Part shown: positions 53,468 to 64,000 of the stretch, one piece after another
Layout of the letters: every line of letters starts with the position of its first letter
How positions within the stretch are numbered: position 1 is the stretch's first letter
Source: Pseudomonas alkylphenolica
Lineage (GTDB): Bacteria > Pseudomonadota > Gammaproteobacteria > Pseudomonadales > Pseudomonadaceae
Direction: 5' to 3'
Length of the DNA stretch: 64,000 nt
Assembly: GCF_004025535.1 (NCBI RefSeq)
Contig: NZ_QJRG01000034.1
Location: 186,001 to 250,000 of the forward strand
Translations under genes and position numbers: made by a program
Notes under the pieces: generated by a model
Told to the model about the DNA's origin: nothing
The model's database searches: none
What the model saw: only the letters and a program-made list of their open reading frames with translations

Positions 53468-54379
53468 TCAGGTGCGCTGTTGCGCGCGTTTGAGCGTCTC
53501 GCTGGGCAACTCTTTGAACAACTGCTGGTAGCTGCTGGAGAACCGCCCCAGGTGCCAGAACGACCAGTGCATGGCCACTTCGGCCACGGTGCTGCCGCCC
53601 GCCCGGCAACCGAGCAACTCGCGGCGCGCACTGTTCAGCCGCCGCAGGCGCAACCAGTGCGCCGGGGTCATGCCGGTAAAGGCCTTGAACGCTTGTTGCA
53701 GTTGGCGCAAGGAAACCCCGGCGACGTCTGCCAGCTCCAGCAGGTTGAGGGTCTCTTCGGGACAGTCGGCGGCCCATTCGCCCACCCGGCGCATGATCGT
53801 GCGCTCCTCGGAACGTCGCCACAGGGCGCCGCGATCAAGGCACGCCGAGGCGTTGTCGAGAATGAACAGGCAGTCGTCGAACAACTGCTCGGCCAGCGCG
53901 TCGCGGCTCGGCACATCAACGGCCTGCCCCAGGCGCGTCAGGGTACCGCTCAGCCAGCGGCTGAACAGCGCATTCTGCAGCGAATTGAGCGGCGCCATGA
54001 ACAGCCCTTCAAGGCGATTGATGTCGAGGCCATGACGTTGAACGAACTCCGGGCCGAACACCACGGCCACTTCCTGATAGTTCTCTGGAGTGATCCAGAT
54101 GTTGCGGCTTTCGCCGTTGAGCAGGTACAGGCTGTTGTCCGTGCGATCAAAACAAAAGGCCAACGCCCCCGCCGGCGCACTGAAATTCTGCTCGACCCGG
54201 GTGTTCATCGACTCCTCGTAAATCTCCACGCCCTGCAGGTCCAGGCAACGGATCTGCCCGGCAAAATGCCCGGGGGACATTTGCTGGTAATGCTGGGTCC
54301 AGCTGGGGGTCGCACGCACCTGTTCACCGACGTCGGCGGTGCTGAAAGCTTGTACCTGAAACGGATTTACCGCGGTCAT
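53468..54379 (-). CDS. AraC-family transcriptional activator
   Basis: A 303-residue regulator with a C-terminal double HTH (residues about 205-300: LNLLELADVAGVSLRQLQQAFKAFTGMTPAHWLRLRRL). The N-terminal domain is a probable ligand-binding cupin. It diverges from the glutamine-synthetase-like gene across 173 bases and probably controls that polyamine-type gene set. An inverted repeat lies twelve bases before its ATG. Confidence 0.9.
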   Translation of the reverse strand: MTAVNPFQVQAFSTADVGEQVRATPSWTQHYQQMSPGHFAGQIRCLDLQGVEIYEESMNTRVEQNFSAPAGALAFCFDRTDNSLYLLNGESRNIWITPENYQEVAVVFGPEFVQRHGLDINRLEGLFMAPLNSLQNALFSRWLSGTLTRLGQAVDVPSRDALAEQLFDDCLFILDNASACLDRGALWRRSEERTIMRRVGEWAADCPEETLNLLELADVAGVSLRQLQQAFKAFTGMTPAHWLRLRRLNSARRELLGCRAGGSTVAEVAMHWSFWHLGRFSSSYQQLFKELPSETLKRAQQRT

Positions 54380-54391
54380 GAGTCGCTCTTT

Positions 54392-54410
54392 ACGCACTCT
54401 TTTGGTGCGT
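54392..54410. promoter_or_regulatory. Inverted repeat at the AraC gene start
   Basis: ACGCAC and GTGCGT flank TCTTTTG, immediately upstream of the AraC-family start codon. It could be an autoregulatory site or a hairpin in its leader. Confidence 0.45.
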
Positions 54411-54552
54411 TTTGTCCTGCAGAAAGTGGATAGATCGATACGCAAGCGTCACCCAAGATAGACCTCAACGCGCTGCAGGGGAAGTCGTCCAGACGGCATA
54501 CCGGCCTTGATCGCTGGTCCTGGCGCGGAATAAAACCAATAACGAGGTCTTT

Positions 54553-57049
<2,497 letters not shown>

Positions 57050-57063
57050 ACCGGGAAGCCTCT

Positions 57064-58359
57064 ATGAACCCTGCTGCACAACATGCCAGCTCCTATTACC
57101 GGGCGACGGTCGCGGACATGCCCGAACACCCGGTGCTCGAAGGTGAGCTGAGCGCCGATGTGTGCGTTATCGGCGGCGGTTTTACCGGCGTCAACACCGC
57201 CATCGAACTGGCTCAGCGCGGCCTGTCGGTCATCTTGCTCGAAGCCCGGCGCATTGGCTGGGGCGCCAGCGGTCGCAATGGCGGCCAGCTGATCCGCGGT
57301 ATTGGCCATGAAGTTGATGGCTTTGCCCGCTACGTAGGCCAGGACGGTGTGAAGTACCTGCAACGCGCCGGTATCGACTCGGTCGAGGTGGTCGCCAACC
57401 GCATCCGCGAGCACGGCATCGAGTGCGACCTGCGCTGGGGTTTCTGCGAGCTGGCCAACACGCCGGCGCAGTTCGCCGCGTTTCGCGACGAGCAAGAGAG
57501 CCTCGCCGCCCTGGACTACGGCCACGAAACGCAACTGGTCGGCCCGGAGCGCATGCACGAAGTGGTCGCCTCTTCGGTGTACGCCGGTGGTTTGATCGAC
57601 CGCGGCTCGGGCCATCTGCACCCGCTTAACCTGGTGCTAGGCGAGGCGCGCGTGGCGAAGTCGCTGGGCGTGAGGATTTTCGAACACAGCCCTGTGCTCG
57701 AACTCAACCACGGCAGTACCGTGCACGTGCGCTGCGCTCAGGGCAGCGTGCGCGCCGGCAGCCTGGTGCTGGCCTGCAACGCCCACCTGGACGAGCTAGA
57801 ACCCCGGCTGAGCGGCAAGGTGTTGCCGGCCGGCAGCTACATCATCGCCACCGAGCCGCTGTCCCCGGCGCTGGCCAGCACGCTGATCCCACAGAACCTG
57901 GCGTTGTGCGACCAGAAAGTCGGCCTGGACTATTACCGGCTCACGGCAGACCGGCGCCTGCTGTTCGGCGGCGCCTGCCATTACTCCGGACGCGATCCGC
58001 TGGACATTGCCGCCTACATGCGACCGAAGATGCTCAAGGTCTTCCCGCAACTGGCAGAGACGCGCGTCGCGTTTCAGTGGGGCGGCAAGATCGGCATTAC
58101 CGCCAACCGCTTTCCACAGGTTGGCCGTCTGTCCCAGCACCCCAATGTGTTCTATGCACAGGGCTATTCCGGGCACGGCCTGAATGTTACGCACTGGACC
58201 GCACGCCTGCTGGCAGAGGCCATCGATGCCGGTCACAGCCACGGCATGGATGTGTTCAGCGCCGTGCCGCACATGACCTTCCCGGGAGGCAAGGCCCTGC
58301 GCTCGCCGCTGCTGGCGCTGGGCATGCTGTGGTACCGGCTGCGTGAGGTACTGGGCTGA
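57064..58359 (+). CDS. Gamma-glutamylputrescine oxidase-like flavoprotein (PuuB)
   Basis: A 431-residue FAD-dependent amine oxidoreductase. The FAD motif is VCVIGGGFTGVNTAIELAQRG, with GRNGGQLIRGIGHEVDGF following and the C-terminal YAQGYSGHGLNVTHWTARLLAE. PuuB oxidises gamma-glutamyl-putrescine to the aldehyde. GGGAAG supports the ATG at 57064; a start at 57046 overlapping the previous stop is possible. It completes the puuA-binding-protein-puuB set. Confidence 0.9.
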   Translation: MNPAAQHASSYYRATVADMPEHPVLEGELSADVCVIGGGFTGVNTAIELAQRGLSVILLEARRIGWGASGRNGGQLIRGIGHEVDGFARYVGQDGVKYLQRAGIDSVEVVANRIREHGIECDLRWGFCELANTPAQFAAFRDEQESLAALDYGHETQLVGPERMHEVVASSVYAGGLIDRGSGHLHPLNLVLGEARVAKSLGVRIFEHSPVLELNHGSTVHVRCAQGSVRAGSLVLACNAHLDELEPRLSGKVLPAGSYIIATEPLSPALASTLIPQNLALCDQKVGLDYYRLTADRRLLFGGACHYSGRDPLDIAAYMRPKMLKVFPQLAETRVAFQWGGKIGITANRFPQVGRLSQHPNVFYAQGYSGHGLNVTHWTARLLAEAIDAGHSHGMDVFSAVPHMTFPGGKALRSPLLALGMLWYRLREVLG

Positions 58360-58468
58360 CGCCACAAAACCGAGATTCTTTCCGGGGTGCTTGCGACCAC
58401 CTTAATTGCAGCTACTTTCAGTTAAGTCTTTGTCTGAACGCATGACCGCCCCCGGAGGGAATCGCAGG

Positions 58469-58876
58469 ATGATCACAGATAGCAGGCTCCTCGCCCGGAG
58501 CACACTTCTCGCCGCGGTACTGCTGGCCATTGCTGGCTGCACCAGCATCGACGCGCGCACCACCGAGTACGTTGGCGTGCCGCATGCCGCACCGACTTCC
58601 GCCAGCAGCGTCCAGGTACTGCGTACCGAGCCGCTGCGCCCACATACACGGCTCGGTGAAATCGTCATCGACGCCAGTATTGAACCGGCCCCACCGATTA
58701 CCGACGTCGAACAGAAGCTGCGTGAGCAGGCCGCCAGTATCGGTGGCGACGCGGTGGTGGTGGTCTACGATCGCATCCAGCCGGTGTCTGCGTACGTCAG
58801 CGGACCGTTGTGGAGCCGTGACGTGCAAACCATCGATGGGCGCAAGCTCAAAGGCATTGTCATCAAATACAAATGA
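58469..58876 (+). CDS. Small lipoprotein of unknown function
   Basis: A 135-residue lipoprotein with lipobox IAGC (VLLAIAGC, around C23). GGAGG ten bases before the ATG at 58469 is the best site; an in-frame ATG lies at 58442. The mature part contains a YxGxPH-type motif and a compact alpha/beta domain (EQKLREQAASIGGDAVVVVYDRI). It precedes an outer membrane protein gene by 26 bases, so the two may act together. Confidence 0.78.
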   Translation: MITDSRLLARSTLLAAVLLAIAGCTSIDARTTEYVGVPHAAPTSASSVQVLRTEPLRPHTRLGEIVIDASIEPAPPITDVEQKLREQAASIGGDAVVVVYDRIQPVSAYVSGPLWSRDVQTIDGRKLKGIVIKYK

Positions 58877-58902
58877 TCGCGTTGCACTGCCGGGAAAGCA
58901 TG

Positions 58903-59808
58903 ATGAATCTAAGACGGGTGAGTTTTTCAGTATCGCTGCTGGCACTGGGCACAATCTCGATGCAGGGCCAGGCAGACAACGCACGCGACTGGCAGAACAT
59001 TCCCATCGACCTGAACATGGTTTTTGGCTACTACAACCGCATCGACACCAACACCCCCATCGATACCGCCCTGCCGATTGACGGCCTGTCGCTCGATGCC
59101 GACCTGTACCTGCTGCGCCTGGCACGCTCATTCGACATTGCCGGACGCAACAGCGCTATCCAGCTGATCCAGCCCTATGCCGATGTCGCGGCGTCGTTCG
59201 ACGATGCGCGCTTTTTCAGCGGCACCAAACACAACGGTGGCCTGGGTGACACGCAAATCGTCTTCGCCCACAACTTTTTTGGTGGCCCTGCACTGACCGC
59301 CGAAGAGTTTGCCACCTGGACGCCGGAAACCTTCATGACCGGTGCAATGTGGCTGACGATCCCCAACGGCGACTACGATAAAGACCGGGTGATCAACATC
59401 GGTGCCAACCGTTGGGTATTCAAACCTGAAGTCGGCTTTGGCACGCCGTTTGGCCCGACCTGGCTGGAGGTCAACACCTGGGTCTCATTGTTTGGCGACA
59501 ACGACGACTACCTGGGCGACAGCAAGCTTGAGCAAAAGCCCCTGTACGCCATCGAGGGGCATTACAGCTACACCATCAACCGTGCCCTCTGGGCCTCGCT
59601 GGACGCCACCTACAGCACCGGCGGCGAAACCAAGGTCGATGGCGTCAACCAGGACAACAAGCAGGAAAACGTGCTGGCGGGGGCCAGCATGGGTTTTATG
59701 CTGTCGCCGCAGTTCGGCGGCATGATCGCCTATACCGACACGGTGTCGGAGCGGGACAAGTCACCTGACGTGAACACCTGGACATTGCGCGTGAACTACG
59801 TTTGGTAA
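58903..59808 (+). CDS. Outer membrane transporter-like beta-barrel
   Basis: A 301-residue protein with a signal peptide ending near GQA and a beta-barrel composition; it ends LRVNYVW. It resembles the phenol-degradation MetA-pathway barrel family often annotated simply as transporter. The ATG at 58903 has GGGAAA upstream; 58900 is also ATG. It is probably co-transcribed with the upstream lipoprotein gene. Ligand unknown. Confidence 0.78.
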   Translation: MNLRRVSFSVSLLALGTISMQGQADNARDWQNIPIDLNMVFGYYNRIDTNTPIDTALPIDGLSLDADLYLLRLARSFDIAGRNSAIQLIQPYADVAASFDDARFFSGTKHNGGLGDTQIVFAHNFFGGPALTAEEFATWTPETFMTGAMWLTIPNGDYDKDRVINIGANRWVFKPEVGFGTPFGPTWLEVNTWVSLFGDNDDYLGDSKLEQKPLYAIEGHYSYTINRALWASLDATYSTGGETKVDGVNQDNKQENVLAGASMGFMLSPQFGGMIAYTDTVSERDKSPDVNTWTLRVNYVW

Positions 59809-59821
59809 GTGCAGCAGCCGA

Positions 59822-60523
59822 TCAGCTGGCTGCTGGCAACACGCTCAACGGATCGATCGGTTTGCCGTTCTGGCGAATCTCGAAGTACAACTGCACCCGA
59901 TCGGTATCCAGGTCCCCTGCTTCGGCGATCTTCTGGCCCTTGCTGACTGTCTGCCCTTCCTTGACCAGCATTTTGCTGTTGTGGCCGTACACGCTGGCGT
60001 GAGACGTGCCGTGCTGGAGGATGATCAGGTTGCCGTAGCCACGGATGTTCACCGCAAATGCCACCTTGCCATCCAGGCTGGCAAACACCGGCTGCCCGGC
60101 AGTGGCGGCGATGCGAATGCCCTTGTTGAGCTTGTCGGCGGCAGAATAGCGGCCAATCACCGGCCCCTGCAGCGGCCAGGCCCAGCCGCGCAAGGTTACC
60201 TTGGTGGCCGCAGCGACCGGTTTGCCTTTGCTGGCGCTGGCCGTGCTGCGTGTGGCAGTGGTTTTCGAGCCGCCAAAGCGGATGGTCTGGCCGACATTGA
60301 CCGCGTACGGCGGGTTGATGCCGTTGAAGCGCGCCAGTTCCTTGAAATTCCAGCCATGGCGCGTAGCGATCGAATACAGCGTATCGCCGCGTTTGACCTT
60401 GTAGGCACCGCCCACCACTTTGGCGGTGTCGCCACCTGAGCCGGTGGGTTGAGAACTGCATGCAGAAATCGCCAACAACATGGCGACCAGAATTAATCTG
60501 AACAACACGGCGCGTGCACCCAC
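59822..60523 (-). CDS. LysM-LytM lipoprotein, NlpD/ActS-like
   Basis: A 233-residue lipoprotein (lipobox ISAC). A LysM domain (YKVKRGDTLYSIATRHGWNF) is followed by a LytM/M23 domain. The M23 zinc motif HKGxD reads NKGIR, so it is catalytically degenerate like E. coli NlpD and ActS (YgeR), which activate cell-wall amidases instead. I take the GTG at 60523 as start because it gives the full signal sequence; no strong binding site is visible. It is not beside rpoS, so it is a second NlpD-type gene. Confidence 0.8.
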   Translation of the reverse strand: MGARAVLFRLILVAMLLAISACSSQPTGSGGDTAKVVGGAYKVKRGDTLYSIATRHGWNFKELARFNGINPPYAVNVGQTIRFGGSKTTATRSTASASKGKPVAAATKVTLRGWAWPLQGPVIGRYSAADKLNKGIRIAATAGQPVFASLDGKVAFAVNIRGYGNLIILQHGTSHASVYGHNSKMLVKEGQTVSKGQKIAEAGDLDTDRVQLYFEIRQNGKPIDPLSVLPAAS

Positions 60524-60547
60524 TGGTAAGGAAAAATGGCCGAAAAC

Positions 60548-60580
60548 GAAAAAGCCCGCGACCTTCTCAGGACGCGGGCT
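60548..60580 (-). terminator. Terminator of tRNA-Lys
   Basis: AGCCCGCG and CGCGGGCT pair around a 12-base loop. On the minus strand a run of T follows, 16 bases after the tRNA. Confidence 0.85.
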
Positions 60581-60595
60581 CTCTCTTACAGCGTA

Positions 60596-60671
60596 TGGTG
60601 GGTCGTGTAGGATTCGAACCTACGACCAATTGGTTAAAAGCCAACTGCTCTACCAACTGAGCTAACGACCC
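60596..60671 (-). tRNA. tRNA-Lys (TTT)
   Basis: A 76-base tRNA with encoded CCA. The acceptor stem is GGGTCGT/ACGACCC, the anticodon loop CTTTTAA with anticodon TTT, and the T-arm AGGTTCGAATCCT. It decodes AAA and AAG. Confidence 0.97.
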
Positions 60672-60685
60672 GTTGGATGGCGCGT

Positions 60686-60713
60686 ATAATACTGATTTCT
60701 AACAGGAAATCAA
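60686..60713 (-). promoter_or_regulatory. Promoter of tRNA-Lys
   Basis: On the minus strand TTGATT (60708-60713) and TATTAT (60686-60691) are 16 bases apart, just before the tRNA. A short GATTTC/GAAATC repeat lies within. Confidence 0.55.
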
Positions 60714-60732
60714 CACCCCATCGCAAAAAAGT

Positions 60733-61407
60733 TTAAAAATATCGTGTTGGGTCTTCTACACCGGCCGCTTTGAAGCCATCGGCACGCAGGCGGCAGCTGT
60801 CGCATTTGCCACAGGCACGGCCTTCATCGTCCGCCTGGTAGCAGGAAACCGTCAGGCTGTAGTCCACGCCACGGGCCATGCCGGCCTGAACGATCTGCGC
60901 CTTGCTCAGGTTCTGCAGCGGCGCCTGAATGCGAAAGCCCTGCCCCTCTACACCGGCCTTGGTCGCCAGGTTAGCCATGCGCTCGAACGCCTCGACAAAC
61001 TCCGGACGGCAGTCTGGATAACCAGAATAGTCCACAGCGTTCACACCGATGAAAATATCCCGTGCCTCGAGCACTTCGGCCCAACCCAGGGCGAGGGACA
61101 GGAACACCGTGTTGCGTGCTGGCACGTAGGTTACCGGTATGCCTTCAGTCGGGGCCTCGGGTACATCGATGCTGCTGTCGGTCAGCGCCGAGCCGCCGAT
61201 ACCGTCCAGGTTCAAACCGATGACCTTGTGCTCGACCACGCCGAGGTCGCGGGCTACCCGCGCTGCAGCGTTGAGCTCGGCACGATGGCGCTGCCCGTAG
61301 TCAAAACTCATGGTGTAGCACTTATAGCCTTCGGCTTTGGCCATGGCCACCACAGTGGCCGAATCCAGGCCACCGGAAAGCAGGATTACCGCACGTTTCT
61401 CAGTCAT
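60733..61407 (-). CDS. queC: 7-cyano-7-deazaguanine synthase
   Basis: A 224-residue queuosine-pathway enzyme. The PP-loop is [15 protein letters not shown] and the zinc-binding C-terminus is [10 protein letters not shown]. It converts carboxydeazaguanine to preQ0 with ATP and ammonia. AGGAG eight bases upstream fixes the ATG at 61407 over a GTG at 61416. It follows queE by 14 bases. Confidence 0.95.
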   Translation of the reverse strand: MTEKRAVILLSGGLDSATVVAMAKAEGYKCYTMSFDYGQRHRAELNAAARVARDLGVVEHKVIGLNLDGIGGSALTDSSIDVPEAPTEGIPVTYVPARNTVFLSLALGWAEVLEARDIFIGVNAVDYSGYPDCRPEFVEAFERMANLATKAGVEGQGFRIQAPLQNLSKAQIVQAGMARGVDYSLTVSCYQADDEGRACGKCDSCRLRADGFKAAGVEDPTRYF

Positions 61408-61421
61408 TGCATTCACTCCTG

Positions 61422-62069
61422 TCAGCGCCCTGGCTCGTCATTCCACAGCAGCTTGTGCAGCTGCATCTGAAAACGAACCGGCAAATTGTCTGCCACGATC
61501 CAGTCCGCCAGGTCCGTGGCGCTCACCTGATGGTGGCTTGGCGAGAACAGCACCTCGCCCGCGCGCTTCTCCAGACCGTACTGAATCAGTTTTGACACCG
61601 CCCAGTCGTAGTCCTCGCGAGAGCAGATGACGAACTTGACCTGGTCATTGGCGGTCAGCAGCTCGATGTTCTCGTAACGATTGCGGTGCACTTCCTCGGA
61701 ACCCGGGGTTTTCAGGTCGACAACCCGGCTGACGCGCGCGTCTACCTTGGAAATATCCAGCGCACCACTGGTTTCCAGCGAAACGTCATAGCCGGCATCA
61801 CAGAGCTGTTTGAGCAAAGGAATGGCATTGGGCTGGGCCAACGGTTCACCACCGGTGACGCAGACATAGCGCGGCTTGAAGCCGGCAACCTGCTCAAGGA
61901 TCGAATCGAGGGTACGAATGCTGCCGCCGCTGAAGGCGTATTCGCTGTCGCAGTATTGGCAGCGCAGCGGGCAGCCGGTGAGACGGACAAATACCGTAGG
62001 CAGGCCAGCGGTACGCGTTTCACCCTGCAAAGAGTAAAAAACTTCGGTAATACGTAATGTGTCTTGCAT
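61422..62069 (-). CDS. queE: 7-carboxy-7-deazaguanine synthase
   Basis: A 215-residue radical SAM enzyme. The cluster motif is [14 protein letters not shown], and [11 protein letters not shown] follows. It makes carboxydeazaguanine, the substrate of QueC next door, for queuosine in tRNA. The ATG at 62069 gives the usual N-terminus [18 protein letters not shown]. Confidence 0.95.
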   Translation of the reverse strand: MQDTLRITEVFYSLQGETRTAGLPTVFVRLTGCPLRCQYCDSEYAFSGGSIRTLDSILEQVAGFKPRYVCVTGGEPLAQPNAIPLLKQLCDAGYDVSLETSGALDISKVDARVSRVVDLKTPGSEEVHRNRYENIELLTANDQVKFVICSREDYDWAVSKLIQYGLEKRAGEVLFSPSHHQVSATDLADWIVADNLPVRFQMQLHKLLWNDEPGR

Positions 62070-62185
62070 AGTCGCCACGGGCGTAACAGCTAAACAGGCT
62101 GTCCGCCTCCGTCAGGCACTGCTGAGAACCCGGCATCGCGCAGTTCGCAGCAGCGTATTCAAATAAAAGGGCAGAGATTCTAACG

Positions 62186-62211
62186 AAAAAACCCGCGGCG
62201 AGCGCGGGTTT
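62186..62211 (-). terminator. Terminator of the tol-pal operon
   Basis: AACCCGCG and CGCGGGTT pair around GCGAG; a run of T follows on the minus strand. It lies 16 bases after the cpoB stop. Confidence 0.9.
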
Positions 62212-62227
62212 CTTTGAAACGCTTGAA

Positions 62228-63043
62228 TCAGAGCTTCTGCAGGTCGCGCTGGGCCAACTGAGCGGCCGAGGTACCCGGGTACTGGGTCACGACTTGTTGC
62301 AGGATGCCTTTGACCCGGTCGGTGTGCCCCAAGCGGCGCTCAACATCAGCCAGCTTGTACAGGGAATCCGGCACTTTGTTGTGCTTGGGGTACAGCTGGC
62401 TGACCTTGGCGAAGGCTTGCCCTGCAGCTTGCAGGTCGCCCTTGGCCAGGTTCACCTCACCCAACCAGTACTGGGCATTACCCGCGTACTGACTGTTGGG
62501 GTATTTGCGCAGAAAGGCGTTGAACGCCTGGCTGGCCTTGTCGAAATCCTTGGCTTTGATCAGGTCAAAGGCTGCGTCGTAATAGAGCTTCTCTTTGGCC
62601 GGATCGCCAGGTTCGCTACTGGCTGCAGGAGCTTGCGCGCTGGCAGCGCCTGCAGCAGCACCGGCGGCAGCGCCACCGGCAGCGGAATTATCAGGAGTGG
62701 CGGCAGGTGCAACACCGCTTCCAATACGCCGATCCAGGTCCTGGTAACGCTCCAGGCTCTCCTGTTTCATGCGTGCTACATCGTTTTGCAACTCTTCGAT
62801 GATGCCTTGTTGACGCGACAACTGATCTTGCATCTGCTGCAGCTGCATGAACAGCTGACCCTGCGCCGAGGCAGGGGCCGTAACCCCTCCCCCGGCGTAG
62901 GCGCCGTTCGTACCATAACCCGATGGCGGATAGCTGCTTGCGCCGCTATAGCCAGCGTTGTCATCAACAACAGGAACCTCAGCCCATGCCACGAGTGGCA
63001 GGCTGAGCGCCAGGACGGTTACAGCACGACGGCACATTCGCAT
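62228..63043 (-). CDS. cpoB: Cell division coordinator CpoB (YbgF)
   Basis: A 271-residue periplasmic protein. The signal peptide ends near AWA (residue 21). A coiled coil (QLFMQLQQMQDQLSRQQGIIEELQNDV) is followed by an Ala-rich linker and a C-terminal TPR domain (YYDAAFDLIKAKDFDKASQAF). It coordinates PBP1B and Tol during constriction. It is six bases after pal. Confidence 0.94.
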   Translation of the reverse strand: MRMCRRAVTVLALSLPLVAWAEVPVVDDNAGYSGASSYPPSGYGTNGAYAGGGVTAPASAQGQLFMQLQQMQDQLSRQQGIIEELQNDVARMKQESLERYQDLDRRIGSGVAPAATPDNSAAGGAAAGAAAGAASAQAPAASSEPGDPAKEKLYYDAAFDLIKAKDFDKASQAFNAFLRKYPNSQYAGNAQYWLGEVNLAKGDLQAAGQAFAKVSQLYPKHNKVPDSLYKLADVERRLGHTDRVKGILQQVVTQYPGTSAAQLAQRDLQKL

Positions 63044-63049
63044 ATCGAA

Positions 63050-63547
63050 TTACTTACGCAGTTCGACGCGACGGTTCTGAGCCCAGGACTGCTCGTCGTT
63101 GCCGGTGGCAACTGGACGCTCTTCGCCGTAGGAAACCAGTTCCAGCTGGGCAGGAGAAACGCCTTGCAGTACCAGGTAGCGCTGAACGGCTTTCGCACGA
63201 CGCTCGCCCAGAGCCATGTTGTATTCGCGAGTACCGCGCTCGTCGGTGTTGCCTTCCAGCACGACGCGAGCGCCGTTGCCTTTCAGATCCTTGGCGTGAA
63301 CGTCCAGAGCGCGCATGGCTTCTGGCTTCAGGTCCGAGCTGTCGTATTCGAAGTAGAAGGTGGTGATTGCGCGCAGAGCAGCTTCTTCGCTCAGGCTGCC
63401 GTCAACAGCGCCAGTGTTGGCACCGTAACCAGCGTTAGGGTCGACAGCGCCTTGACCTGCGTCGTCACCGCCTTTCGAAGAGCAACCTACGGCTACGGCC
63501 ATGGCCAGAGCCAGCGCAGCAAACTTACCAAACTTCAGCATTTCCAT
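63050..63547 (-). CDS. pal: Peptidoglycan-associated lipoprotein (OprL)
   Basis: A 165-residue lipoprotein with lipobox VAVGC (C22). The OmpA-type domain binds peptidoglycan: [32 protein letters not shown] and ISYGEERP-like [10 protein letters not shown]. It links the outer membrane to the wall and partners TolB. AGGAG precedes the ATG at 63547, which is preferred over 63571. Confidence 0.96.
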   Translation of the reverse strand: MEMLKFGKFAALALAMAVAVGCSSKGGDDAGQGAVDPNAGYGANTGAVDGSLSEEAALRAITTFYFEYDSSDLKPEAMRALDVHAKDLKGNGARVVLEGNTDERGTREYNMALGERRAKAVQRYLVLQGVSPAQLELVSYGEERPVATGNDEQSWAQNRRVELRK

Positions 63548-63613
63548 CGTGAAACTCCTAATGAACCCCAATGTGTTAAGTACAACGTAAAGCGTAAAGC
63601 GTGAAGCGCCGCA

Positions 63614-64000
63614 TCAGTTCAGGTAAGGGGACCAGGACGGTTCTCTGACTTCGCCTTGAGCGGTAGGAAGCGGGAGCCTCACGCGTCCGTTGAGAGAGAC
63701 GAGCATCAAGACTCCCCGGCCCTGCTGGCGGGTGGCGTAGATTAGCATGGTGCCGTTGGGCGCAACAGTAGGAGACTCATCAAGACTTGTCTCCGAGAGA
63801 ATCTTTACACTACCGCGTTGCAAATCTTGCGCCGCCACCTTGAAGTTGGTGAAACCTTGTTGACGATGAATCATCACCAGGGTCTTTTCATCCGCCGAAA
63901 GTTTAGGGTTGGCGTTGTAGTTACCTACAAAAGTTACACGTTCGGCACCACCACCGGAAACACTGGTTTTATAGATCTGTGGTTTACCACCGCGGTCGGA
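63614..64000 (-). CDS. tolB: Tol-Pal system protein TolB (C-terminal part)
   Basis: The gene enters from the right edge; 128 residues of the C-terminus are in the window. They contain beta-propeller repeats typical of TolB ([50 protein letters not shown]). TolB is a periplasmic protein that links the Tol inner membrane complex to Pal. The start lies outside the window. Confidence 0.94.
   Translation of the reverse strand, partial: SDRGGKPQIYKTSVSGGGAERVTFVGNYNANPKLSADEKTLVMIHRQQGFTNFKVAAQDLQRGSVKILSETSLDESPTVAPNGTMLIYATRQQGRGVLMLVSLNGRVRLPLPTAQGEVREPSWSPYLN

Overview
The window reads as Pseudomonas chromosome, most like the P. putida group. The tolB-pal-cpoB-queE-queC-tRNA-Lys order at the right end, the purC-MBL hydrolase-bamC-dapA-|-gcvR-bcp block, nadA, the MoxR/VWA pair and long GC-rich hairpins of the P. 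putida REP type (arms containing GGGAGCGG next to CCCGCGAA) all point that way. Coding is dense. I see no rRNA, insertion sequence, integrase, prophage or CRISPR array. Genus is firm; species is not determined.

Layout. 1-7024: a tightly packed plus-strand catabolic operon (aspartate dehydrogenase-like end, aldehyde dehydrogenase, two-domain VOC dioxygenase, FAD hydroxylase, two small proteins, Rieske oxygenase, RidA protein, VanB-type reductase) closed by a terminator, then a porin behind a good sigma-54 promoter match. 8689-10064: a DMT-family exporter on the minus strand, preceded by an unannotated 53-residue valine-rich leader peptide, then a REP hairpin. 10067-15523: lpxO, cysK, a DUF748 protein, MoxR ATPase and VWA protein. 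15634-20371: pxpCBA (5-oxoprolinase) with an MFS carrier and a divergent LysR regulator. 20368-31595: housekeeping and small conserved genes, including oligopeptidase B, a TrmH-type methyltransferase, YcgN, YcgL and RNase D. 31692-38893: two phosphoethanolamine transferases (eptA with tandem ColR-like boxes; an EptC/CptA type), a lone CHM isomerase, a low-GC orphan gene and an AGCS symporter. 38918-41472: class II aldolase, TauD-type dioxygenase and divergent TetR. 41548-50729: tRNA-Ser, purC, MBL hydrolase, bamC, dapA, gcvR, bcp, a PerM-type protein, a TusA-like protein, bepA, nadA. 50966-59808: YdgA-like protein, oxaloacetate decarboxylase, an AraC regulator divergent from a gamma-glutamyl-polyamine gene set, and two envelope proteins. 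59822-64000: NlpD/ActS-like lipoprotein, tRNA-Lys, queC, queE, cpoB, pal and partial tolB.

How genes work together. The first operon has the parts for a complete oxidative route: oxygenase with its reductase, flavin hydroxylase, ring-cleavage-type dioxygenase, semialdehyde dehydrogenase, and two imine-handling enzymes. This suggests a nitrogen-bearing aromatic substrate, but the compound cannot be read from sequence. The Val-rich leader upstream of the exporter is the most unusual regulatory signal: it resembles the E. coli ivbL leader, yet precedes a transporter rather than a biosynthetic gene, and part of it can pair with the transporter's ribosome binding site. LpxO and the two phosphoethanolamine transferases give the window a lipid A/LPS modification theme.
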